From JAVHQB01 sp049299915 (lineage in GTDB: Bacteria > Patescibacteriota > Minisyncoccia > UBA6257 > JAVHQB01), in contig JBAQYG010000018.1 in assembly GCA_049299915.1 (NCBI GenBank), positions 1-36,578 of the forward strand: a stretch of 36,578 bases of DNA, read 5' to 3'. Below the pieces are notes generated by a model. That model made no database searches. It was given only the letters and a program-made list of their open reading frames with translations, and had not been told where the DNA came from. The position numbers and the translations under genes were made by a program. This document shows, piece by piece, positions 23,280-30,036 of the stretch; positions within the stretch are counted from its first letter, which is position 1; every line of letters begins with the position of its first letter.

Positions 23280-24386
23280 TTAAACCTCTTTAGCTGTAAA
23301 TGTTGCCCAATCTAAGTACCAAAGTTGTTCGGCTCCAAAGTGAATAGCCATCTTTATTTCATTTGTTCCGCATTTGGTAACAGTTGTTGTTTGATATTTG
23401 GGAACATTAATATTGGAGTATAGATTTCCAACCAATTGACCATTAAGTGGCCCCTCTGAGATCATGATGTTTGACAATCCTGGTACATCACTACCAGAAG
23501 CTCCGTCTATAGCAAAGTCAAAATAGGCGGGAGAGTACGTAGGATTATGTAACGTGAAATCTATACATAATCCTTTTATTTCTTGTGTATACCAAGGTTT
23601 ATCAAGAGAAACTGTATTGAGCACATTTTGTTCAGATGGATCCGTTAATACAAATGCATATTCTTTAATACATTTAAAACTATCATTATTTCTCGCCTGA
23701 ACAACATTGAAACTAATATCGCCAGTCATACTATCTGTCTGTACAGCATTACCCGTCTCAGCTGGAAGAGTCCAGCCAACACCTAGACAAGTGGTAGTAC
23801 CACCTAGTAACGCACTGCCAGTAGTTGAATCATAAAGTGGTAAGACACCATTTACTGGATGGCCAGATAGCAAAATTGTTTCATCATCTTGATGGATATT
23901 ATCACATTTACCAGTTGGCTCTCCTCCATTAGGGTTTGCTACTCCATCATCTTTCCAGATAGTGAATACGAGATTATCCTGTAATTCACCAACGCTGTCT
24001 ACTGCACACTGGGGTTCTGCCTCTAATTCTGGGTCATTGCAGCTATTCTCTGCACTCGTCAAATTCTTAACTTCGGCACAAACCCAAGCATCATTGTTAA
24101 TAACATGTAAGCTTATAGTATCTTCTCCAATATCACCTGGTTTAACATCGGCAAAATTGAAGAATTTATCAGCTGTGGGAATTAAGTCTTTCTCTTGCCA
24201 TGTTGCACTATCAACTATTACACCATTATAAGTGGCTTTACTATCAATTTTCAAATCAATAGCCCCAGCAGTAAAAGTATTGCCGGTGGAAGTTTCCGTA
24301 TCGCTGAAGTAAGCGACGGTTCCACCAATGGCAAAAGCTGCCACGATTCCTATTACGCCCAAACTAAGAATAATTTTTTTGTTCAT
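23280..24386 (-). CDS. TasA/camelysin-like secreted protein with SipW-type signal peptide
   Basis: MNKKIILSLGVIGIVAAF and IGGTVAYFSDTETSTGN give a SipW-type signal nearly identical to that of the next gene, pointing to a duplication. The mature part contains AIDLKIDSKATYNGV, KFFNFADVKPGDIGEDTI and WVCAEVKNLTS, the TasA/camelysin core (fibre-forming in Bacillus). Here the core is uninterrupted; the C-terminal third (from about residue 245) is a further beta-rich region with YFDFAIDGASGSDVPG. Six or more cysteines suggest disulfides. TAATAT lies 6 nt before the ATG, so a leaderless transcript is possible. Confidence 0.88.
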   Translation of the reverse strand: MNKKIILSLGVIGIVAAFAIGGTVAYFSDTETSTGNTFTAGAIDLKIDSKATYNGVIVDSATWQEKDLIPTADKFFNFADVKPGDIGEDTISLHVINNDAWVCAEVKNLTSAENSCNDPELEAEPQCAVDSVGELQDNLVFTIWKDDGVANPNGGEPTGKCDNIHQDDETILLSGHPVNGVLPLYDSTTGSALLGGTTTCLGVGWTLPAETGNAVQTDSMTGDISFNVVQARNNDSFKCIKEYAFVLTDPSEQNVLNTVSLDKPWYTQEIKGLCIDFTLHNPTYSPAYFDFAIDGASGSDVPGLSNIMISEGPLNGQLVGNLYSNINVPKYQTTTVTKCGTNEIKMAIHFGAEQLWYLDWATFTAKEV

Positions 24387-24392
24387 ATTCTT

Positions 24393-24398
24393 ATATTA
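24393..24398 (-). promoter_or_regulatory. Possible -10 box of the first TasA-like gene (leaderless geometry)
   Basis: TAATAT on the minus strand ends 6 nt before the ATG at 24386. The sequence is so AT-rich here that chance is a real alternative, and no -35 is clear. Confidence 0.3.
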
Positions 24399-24509
24399 AA
24401 TTATTAATATTTTAATTTTTGAAATTTATATTTTTGAAATCTTAATTACTAGATCGACCAAACCTCATAATTAAAATTCCAAACAAACAACTAACTAAGG
24501 TCTTAAGAC

Positions 24510-24558
24510 CTTAGTGGTTACCCCTACAACTGGAGGGTAATAAGGATAACCACTAAAG
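24510..24558. repeat. 49-bp hairpin repeat, copy B1
   Basis: Matches copy B2 (27951-27999) at 48 of 49 positions. Outer arms CTTAGTGGTTA and TAACCACTAAAG pair over about 11 bp; inside, TTACCC and GGGTAA can pair instead, so two structures compete. It is preceded by the perfect palindrome GGTCTTAAGACC (24499-24510). It sits between the 1097-residue gene and the first TasA-like gene. Confidence 0.85.
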
Positions 24559-24567
24559 CCTTAAGGA

Positions 24568-24595
24568 GGATAGGGGTCAGAATGGACCTCTATCC
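24568..24595 (-). other. Hairpin after the 1097-residue surface-protein gene
   Basis: An 11-bp stem (24568-24578 with 24585-24595; one G-U on the plus strand) with a 6-nt loop, starting 12 nt beyond the stop codon. It lacks a T-run, so if it ends transcription it is not a standard intrinsic terminator; 3'-end protection is an alternative. Confidence 0.5.
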
Positions 24596-24607
24596 CCTTT
24601 AAAGATT

Positions 24608-27600
24608 TTATTTCTTTTTTCTTAGAACCAAGGCATATAAGCCGCCTCCAATTACTATGAGTCCAAGGAATATTAAGAACCAATTGATATTCTTTTTGCC
24701 AGTTTCATCTAGGGTGCCCAAAACAATTTCTTCTTCTGGTTTAGTAGTAGCTGTTGTTACAGTGGTAGTCGTAGTAGCTTCTGTGGAAGCCCCTAATACA
24801 GACCCCTCTTCACCATAATTTCCAAACCCGCCTCTTTCATTAGTGAGATCTGGCATAGCTAAACCTAATTCGGGGCAAACTATAAGATTAATCTTCCTTT
24901 GGGTAGTTCTGTAAACATATCCCGTAGAATCGTTTGAACTAATAAGAAGTCCTGCATCTACCCATGGTTGCAAAACTTCATCTTTATAAGCTAATTGGAA
25001 AGTAGAAACAGCATTAAAATCATCTTGGCTGTAAATACCATCAACGGGTAAATTAAGACCAAGGTATTCATTAAGGAACTGTTGTAATTTTATAACTTCT
25101 ACTGGGTCATTGTTGCTTCCTAATTTTATATATTTATAAAGATATAAATCACAATTTCCTATAGAAGCACCTAAAACTTCACCTTGGGGTTCAGTGCTCT
25201 CGGTGCTAGCTCCAGCTACTGCAGCAGGAGTAGTTGTAGTGGTAGTAGTACCATCATTACCAGTATATGTAGGAGATGAACCGCCACCACATGATTGAGT
25301 ATTGCAAGATCGGCTTGTGGGTCCTTCACATTGTGCGCCGTCGGCACAAGTTCTTGTTTGAGTTCCGCCACCACAAGTTACCGAACAAGTACCCCATTCT
25401 GACCAACCAACAATATAATTAAAGAAATCTGCTCGGGCTTCGTGGTCAAATTGAGTCTGCACATCTGATTCAACGGTAACCGTTTGGCATAAAGGGTCAC
25501 CACTACCCCAACCAAGTTGCATGACTTCACAGATTTGATAATCTCCATTATTAATATTTTCAAATCGATAGAAACCACCGCCATCTGTAGTTTGATAGGG
25601 TTCTTGCTGGTCAAATTCTTCGTCATGGTCTAAATCAAGATAAATAGTCCAACCATTCATTCCAGCGGCTTCATCGGGATCAGAAGAATCGTACAGACCA
25701 TCACGATCTAAATCATTTATTTTATAACCAGCAATGCTGCCAGTTGGATTGTTATTATAATTCAAGAAAGTAACTTGAGGATGACTATTGGTTTCACTAA
25801 TTACAACTTGGGGGCTACCATCGGGGGTAGGTGCAGTTTGAGTCCAACCAGTTGTTTGGTTTTCGTGTACGGTATAAGTTCCGTATGATAAATTATCGAA
25901 TTCGAAACAGCCAGAAGTTTGATTAGTTGTTTCATTGGCAACTTCATGACCCGCTGGTTCACCCTCGGGATAATACCATAATCTTATACTCCAAGATAAA
26001 GGAGTATCTGTCCCAACATCATATATTCCATCTTGATTAGCATCGTTGTATTTGCAAGCGGTAATAGAACCAGTTGGTATCTCATAATTAAAGAAATTTG
26101 CTTGAGTTTCTACTCCACTAGTAACCACCACCTCTTGGCAAAGAGAATTGCTTGTCCATCCTCCTTTCATCACTTCACATATCTGATAAGTACCAACAGA
26201 AAGAGTTCTAAAACTATAGAAACCTTCTTGATTAGTTGTTGTCTGGAGATTATCTCCATCGTCATTACAGTCCCCGTCTTTATTTCCATCTATACAAATA
26301 TTCCAACCCTCTAAACCCGGTTCTTGTTCGTCCCAATTACCGTCTTTATTTAAGTCATTGTATTTGTATCCAGCAATATCACCTGTCGGAGTCGGATTTT
26401 CTGATATACACTCATAAACTTTCAAATCCAAAGAGTCACTATTATCACTCATTCCCGTCTGATTCTGCCATTCAGTATCAAACCAATCACTATATCTATC
26501 TCCTATAACAAACTGTGTTGAAGGTGAACCGCTTGGAATGGAATAATAGAAATCATAAAAATGATCGGAATTATAAACACCCCAATCAATAACTCCAACT
26601 GTATTAGTACCTAAATTACCTAAAAGAGCATGGGCTGCATAATCATTGCCAGTTCCCAGTATTCCGTATTGAGACTGACCAAGCGTATAGCCAGCATCTG
26701 CCTGTAGAGTACTATTGGGTTTAAATAAGCCCGAAACTCTGAATAGGTAACTTTTCCCACCCGTTAAATTGAATGTTTCTCCGTCGACATCATTACCATT
26801 GATGGACAACTGTTGAATTGGCTGGGAACCTTCAACTGTTCCATTTGGACAACCTTGGTCAGAATGATAAATAGGTATTAAGTGGCAAGTAGTAGAACAG
26901 AAATTGTGGTCGGGAGTTATACCTTCTGTGCCTTCGCATTCTTCAGTGCTATCTTTTACGCCATTGCCACAAGATGGGGCATTAAAACCAACACAATAAT
27001 AAGTATTTTGATACTGAGGATTATTTATGTAGTCATAGTTATCATAATTTAAGATATCATCATGACAATAAAATTCAGCACTAGAGGTTTGGCTAGTGTC
27101 TGTTCCCGTAAAAGGAATAAAATTATTTTGTAAAACTTCTCTTACCCAAATCTTGCTACTTCCATTCAGGTCACTAATGGAGGCAGGCGAAGCAATACTA
27201 AAAGTATTCCAATCACTACCACCAGGACCAACTAAAGCATCGCCAGGATTGCTTACATTTTCATAAGCCCATTCAAAATTCCAATCTTGAGTAAAACGAC
27301 ATTTTCCTTGGCTTTGATCAACCCAATTTTGAGCAGTACCTGAGCCAATTACAGTGTCGGGATAAGTTGAACCACTACCAGCTCCCCAATTTGGAAGGTC
27401 TGATTCGTTATCACAAATTACCTTTGAAGCAACTATTGTTACTGGAGAATTGGCACAATCAGAATCAGCACTATCCTTATATCCGTCACAATCATTATCT
27501 AATTGGTCATTACAAATTTCAGCACCCGTGGAAATACAATTATAATTATCACAAGAATTTCCAATTCCATCATGATCATCATCAACTTGATTAGTATCAT

Positions 27601-27901
27601 CTGAATATGAAGGGCATAAATCGCAAGCATCGCCTATTCCATCTCCGTCGGCATCAGCTTGATCGTCATTAATAGTATTAGGACAATTATCGCAGGCATT
27701 ACCCTTACTATCCTCATCTGTGTTTGCTTGATCTGTATTAGGAGTAGTTGGACAATTGTCTGAAAAATCTGGAAAAGTATCTGTATCGGTATCGGTAATA
27801 GGGTCTCCTGCTAATGCCAATCTGATAAATCCTCCGCTTGACGAAACCATGGAAAAAACCATAGTTACAATCAAAACTTTGGACCAAAATAATTTATTCA
27901 T
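24608..27901 (-). CDS. Large membrane-anchored surface protein: TSP type 3, SdrD-B-like, TSP type 1 and peptidoglycan-binding domains
   Basis: 1097 residues. A signal peptide (about 1-32) precedes calcium-binding thrombospondin type 3 repeats at about 38-118 (DNCPNTINDDQADADGDGIG is one unit). A large middle region with few cysteines follows. Three SdrD-B-like repeats start near residues 506, 609 and 718, each with a GxIxGYKxNDxxxDG start and a Y(Q/T)(I/V)(C/H)E end. A thrombospondin type 1 domain lies at about 832-875 (WSEWGTCSVTCGGGTQTRTC). After a Thr-rich linker, a peptidoglycan-binding-like domain (about 925-1020) leads to a C-terminal membrane segment with RKKK tail. A long calcium-stiffened adhesin anchored in the membrane and touching the wall is the simplest reading. 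Confidence 0.85.
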   Translation of the reverse strand: MNKLFWSKVLIVTMVFSMVSSSGGFIRLALAGDPITDTDTDTFPDFSDNCPTTPNTDQANTDEDSKGNACDNCPNTINDDQADADGDGIGDACDLCPSYSDDTNQVDDDHDGIGNSCDNYNCISTGAEICNDQLDNDCDGYKDSADSDCANSPVTIVASKVICDNESDLPNWGAGSGSTYPDTVIGSGTAQNWVDQSQGKCRFTQDWNFEWAYENVSNPGDALVGPGGSDWNTFSIASPASISDLNGSSKIWVREVLQNNFIPFTGTDTSQTSSAEFYCHDDILNYDNYDYINNPQYQNTYYCVGFNAPSCGNGVKDSTEECEGTEGITPDHNFCSTTCHLIPIYHSDQGCPNGTVEGSQPIQQLSINGNDVDGETFNLTGGKSYLFRVSGLFKPNSTLQADAGYTLGQSQYGILGTGNDYAAHALLGNLGTNTVGVIDWGVYNSDHFYDFYYSIPSGSPSTQFVIGDRYSDWFDTEWQNQTGMSDNSDSLDLKVYECISENPTPTGDIAGYKYNDLNKDGNWDEQEPGLEGWNICIDGNKDGDCNDDGDNLQTTTNQEGFYSFRTLSVGTYQICEVMKGGWTSNSLCQEVVVTSGVETQANFFNYEIPTGSITACKYNDANQDGIYDVGTDTPLSWSIRLWYYPEGEPAGHEVANETTNQTSGCFEFDNLSYGTYTVHENQTTGWTQTAPTPDGSPQVVISETNSHPQVTFLNYNNNPTGSIAGYKINDLDRDGLYDSSDPDEAAGMNGWTIYLDLDHDEEFDQQEPYQTTDGGGFYRFENINNGDYQICEVMQLGWGSGDPLCQTVTVESDVQTQFDHEARADFFNYIVGWSEWGTCSVTCGGGTQTRTCADGAQCEGPTSRSCNTQSCGGGSSPTYTGNDGTTTTTTTPAAVAGASTESTEPQGEVLGASIGNCDLYLYKYIKLGSNNDPVEVIKLQQFLNEYLGLNLPVDGIYSQDDFNAVSTFQLAYKDEVLQPWVDAGLLISSNDSTGYVYRTTQRKINLIVCPELGLAMPDLTNERGGFGNYGEEGSVLGASTEATTTTTVTTATTKPEEEIVLGTLDETGKKNINWFLIFLGLIVIGGGLYALVLRKKK

Positions 27902-27950
27902 AACAATTCAAAAATATGTTTTATTATTAAAATTTTATAAGGCTTAAGGC

Positions 27951-27999
27951 CTTAGTGGTTACCCATACAACTGGAGGGTAATAAGGATAACCACTAAAG
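27951..27999. repeat. 49-bp hairpin repeat, copy B2
   Basis: Differs from B1 by a single base (position 27964, a for c) in the loop region. It lies 50 nt before the start of the 1097-residue gene, so the two copies bracket that gene 3.4 kb apart in the same orientation. The flanks also resemble each other (ggcttaaggc here, ggtcttaagacc there). Confidence 0.85.
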
Positions 28000-28016
28000 C
28001 TTTAATTTTAGATACT

Positions 28017-28039
28017 AAAAAATTGGCTCTTTAGGCCAA
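28017..28039 (-). terminator. Intrinsic terminator inside the long leader of the surface-protein gene
   Basis: On the minus strand TTGGC (28039-28035) pairs with GCCAA (28027-28023) over 5 bp with a 7-nt loop, followed by six T residues. The stop codon of the short ORF at 28031-28123 lies in the loop. Confidence 0.6.
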
Positions 28040-28123
28040 CTTAAACAAACCTCCAGTCACACAGTTTATTTCCTTCGAGAAGGTTCCCCCATCCCAGAAG
28101 TGTTTATAAACAAAATTCTCCAT
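28031..28123 (-). CDS. Possible 30-residue peptide in the leader of the surface-protein gene
   Basis: An ORF of 30 codons: MENFVYKHFWDGGTFSK then EINCVTGGLFKLA. AGG lies 6-7 nt before the ATG. The stop falls in the loop of the downstream terminator, as for rplI. It is rich in aromatics and has one Cys. It could be a real small protein, a leader peptide or chance; no family is recognised. Confidence 0.3.
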   Translation of the reverse strand: MENFVYKHFWDGGTFSKEINCVTGGLFKLA

Positions 28124-28232
28124 TATTACCTAATTATGTCCGACCTCGCTCTTCATAAAAGGATGAGCGACTAACAGACTTTCTTTTATTTAAATGTATT
28201 ACCTCTTAAAAAAAATTAATTATTATGAATTT
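28124..28232 (-). other. Leader segment with a structured hairpin, no other gene
   Basis: On the minus strand between the A3 terminator and the short ORF, TCGCTC pairs with GAGCGA and an outer GTCTG pairs with CGGAC, giving a compact two-part stem around 28138-28175. Otherwise nothing is recognisable. Together with A3, the short ORF and B2 it accounts for the long gene-free stretch 27902-28330. Confidence 0.4.
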
Positions 28233-28262
28233 AAAAAACCAGCTCATAAAATAAAGCCGGTT
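28233..28262 (-). terminator. Intrinsic terminator overlapping the 3' end of pseudoknot element A3
   Basis: On the minus strand AACCGGC (28262-28256) pairs with GCTGGTT (28243-28237; one G-U, which would be a mismatch on the other strand), 12-nt loop, then TTTTTT. The 5' arm is the conserved AACCGGC of the element, so forming the terminator uses part of the element itself. Confidence 0.75.
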
Positions 28263-28325
28263 TTGCCATTGACTCGCCATAGTCTTAAGGCAACCAATTT
28301 GTAGACTATAGGTCTTCGTCTCTTA
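28256..28325 (-). ncRNA. Pseudoknot RNA element, copy A3
   Basis: Read on the minus strand: GAAGA, a 9-bp stem with one bulge or wobble (28303-28312 with 28277-28285), a loop containing TTGCC (28293-28289) that pairs with GGCAA (28267-28263), then AACCGGC leading into a terminator. A 6-nt segment present in A1 and A2 before the stem is missing here and the outer helix is not clear. It lies about 355 nt upstream of the 1097-residue gene. Confidence 0.6.
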
Positions 28326-28367
28326 GGACTAGTTAGTTGTCAAAAAACACTTATCTAAATTATTTTC

Positions 28368-28396
28368 ATTTAACAATCATTTCGGTTTCTTGTCAA
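28368..28396 (-). promoter_or_regulatory. Promoter of the A3 leader / surface-protein transcript
   Basis: On the minus strand a perfect TTGACA (28396-28391), 17 nt, then TTAAAT (28373-28368). Predicted start near 28361, about 35 nt before A3. Confidence 0.6.
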
Positions 28397-28401
28397 GAGA
28401 G

Positions 28402-28410
28402 TTATCCACA
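28402..28410 (+). other. Consensus DnaA-box sequence
   Basis: TTATCCACA, a perfect match to the DnaA box, followed by about 115 nt of very AT-rich DNA without genes (28411-28528). Only one box is visible, no dnaA or dnaN is in the window, and the flanking genes do not switch strand, so an origin is not supported by this alone. Confidence 0.35.
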
Positions 28411-28528
28411 GGGTTAATTAACTAAAATTTAATCCATTAAAATAAATAATTAAATTTTAAATACTTTTCAATTTACAAATCAACTTCAAAAACTACATAT
28501 ACAAATGAAACAATAATAAGAAATAATA

Positions 28529-29890
28529 TTAGAGAGTCACTAGGACTGCACGAGTAAGTGACCCCACATAACCCAAAGTAGGAAATATATTATGGGCTAT
28601 TTGAAATTTAATCACGGCTGCTTCTGTAGCCGAACCAAAATAAATTGTTTCATTACCAATAGAACCAAAACCACTTGAAGCAACTATGTATCCATTGGCA
28701 TTTAATAATTTTTGCAGAGCGCGAACATCCTCCCCACTAATACCTCTATATAAATTACGAGTAAAGGTCACCTCAGTACTATTTGTGGGAATAGTCGTCG
28801 AAACTGAAGGGGGTAAGTCCCCTGATGGATGAGCAGCGATAAACGCTCGTGTTATAGCCCCATAATACCCAATTGAAGGAGAAATACCCATAGCTATTTG
28901 GTATTCTATAAGAGCTGTTTGGGTAATTTCTCCAAAATATCCAGTGGCCCCAGCACTAGCAAGACGTGTCGCAGCAGCTCCTGTAGCTGCTTTGATTAAA
29001 TAATTCTGAAGCTCAATAACCTTAGTTCCCGATGAACCAAGCGCAAGATCGTCACTAAGAACAGGGGTATAGACATTTATGGGCAGTGTAGTAGGAGTTG
29101 TTGGAATAGATGTAATGGCGTTGATTATGGGTTGAGGCAAGGAAATACCGGCGTCTAACGCTTTAATAAATGTAGAGGGAAAATTAGTTACTAAAAGTTG
29201 CGAAAGAGTAGTACTATCGGAAGTTTGGGTAAGAATTGTGGAAAGAAAGGATATTTTTTCTTGAAGAGAAAATTCTCCTGTTAAACGTGGAAATGGGTCC
29301 ATTGGAGTATCGGAACTATTGTGTATTTCAAAATGAAGATGGGCTGCTCCCCCAGAAGCATTACCAGTATTACCAACATAACCAATAAGTGAGCCTTGTC
29401 CGAGAACTAATCCAGAAACAACTCCCTCTCCGATACTTGTAAGATGCATATATACAAATGTTTCGCACCCAGGATTAGCAGTATAAACATAATTCCCTGA
29501 GCTTGTACCAGTACCGGTACGCAAAACAACTGCAGGGGTTGGAGAAACAATTGGCGTTCCTTTAACTGCCATAATATCTTCACCTAAGTGTAGACGATTA
29601 ACATCACGTGGGTCACCAAAATTGGGTGAAATATCTTTGACTTCAATACCAAAAAGAACGGGCATCATCACCGAAGCATTGGCCGTAGTTCCTAAGGCAT
29701 TAATTTTTTGTTGTAAATCATTTGATTGATGTGAGTAGTCTCGTGTCCATGGCTGGTCAACACTTGGTGTATAGGCTGCTAGAACACTTAATACGGGAGA
29801 TATGGCAAGGATAAACAATACAATCATTGCTATATAATGCACCAAACGTTTCATTCCCCATTCGTTTAAAAGTACTTTCATATAGCCCAT
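28529..29890 (-). CDS. Secreted M23 (LytM) family peptidase with two peptidoglycan-binding domains
   Basis: 453 residues. A signal peptide or anchor (hydrophobic run about 18-38, ending LSVLAAYTP) leads to an M23 domain at about 95-200: HLGEDIM supplies the first His and the Asp, and AHLHFEIHN the second pair, so the zinc site is complete. Two peptidoglycan-binding type 1 domains follow (about 275-350, with DDLALGSSGTKVIELQNYL; and about 375-450, with LYRGISGEDVRALQKLL). The likely role is cutting or remodelling the wall. Starts at 29890, 29881 or 29854 are possible, all giving a signal peptide. The gene has its own promoter and lies next to the surface cluster. Confidence 0.9.
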   Translation of the reverse strand: MGYMKVLLNEWGMKRLVHYIAMIVLFILAISPVLSVLAAYTPSVDQPWTRDYSHQSNDLQQKINALGTTANASVMMPVLFGIEVKDISPNFGDPRDVNRLHLGEDIMAVKGTPIVSPTPAVVLRTGTGTSSGNYVYTANPGCETFVYMHLTSIGEGVVSGLVLGQGSLIGYVGNTGNASGGAAHLHFEIHNSSDTPMDPFPRLTGEFSLQEKISFLSTILTQTSDSTTLSQLLVTNFPSTFIKALDAGISLPQPIINAITSIPTTPTTLPINVYTPVLSDDLALGSSGTKVIELQNYLIKAATGAAATRLASAGATGYFGEITQTALIEYQIAMGISPSIGYYGAITRAFIAAHPSGDLPPSVSTTIPTNSTEVTFTRNLYRGISGEDVRALQKLLNANGYIVASSGFGSIGNETIYFGSATEAAVIKFQIAHNIFPTLGYVGSLTRAVLVTL

Positions 29891-29921
29891 GGTAGCGCAT
29901 ACTAAAAGGAAAACCTATTAT

Positions 29922-29950
29922 TTTATAAACCGATAGTTGCTTTTTGGCAA
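29922..29950 (-). promoter_or_regulatory. Promoter of the M23 peptidase gene
   Basis: On the minus strand TTGCCA (29950-29945), 17 nt, TATAAA (29927-29922), predicted start near 29915, about 25 nt before the first ATG. It follows directly after the terminator of the TraD-like operon. Confidence 0.65.
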
Positions 29951-29961
29951 GTCGATAAAAC

Positions 29962-29995
29962 TACCAAAAACCACCCTAGCTAGAAAGAGTGGCTT
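29962..29995 (-). terminator. Intrinsic terminator of the TraD-like operon
   Basis: On the minus strand a 9-bp stem with two wobble pairs (29987-29995 with 29968-29976) followed by TTTTTGG. It lies about 40 nt beyond the stop of the gene at 30037. Confidence 0.65.
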
Positions 29996-30036
29996 TGAAA
30001 TAAAATATTTGAAATTCCTCAACTATATCTACTCTA

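Noticed and set aside
26033..27594. Several plus-strand open frames of 75-93 codons
   Set aside because: They lie opposite the 1097-residue gene, whose domains and continuous frame are clear; their composition reflects the complementary strand.
24510..27999. Insertion sequence or composite transposon bounded by B1 and B2
   Set aside because: No transposase or integrase lies between the repeats, which are in direct orientation, and no target-site duplication is visible.
28402..28528. Chromosomal origin of replication
   Set aside because: Only one DnaA box, no dnaA/dnaN, and genes on both sides run in the same direction.
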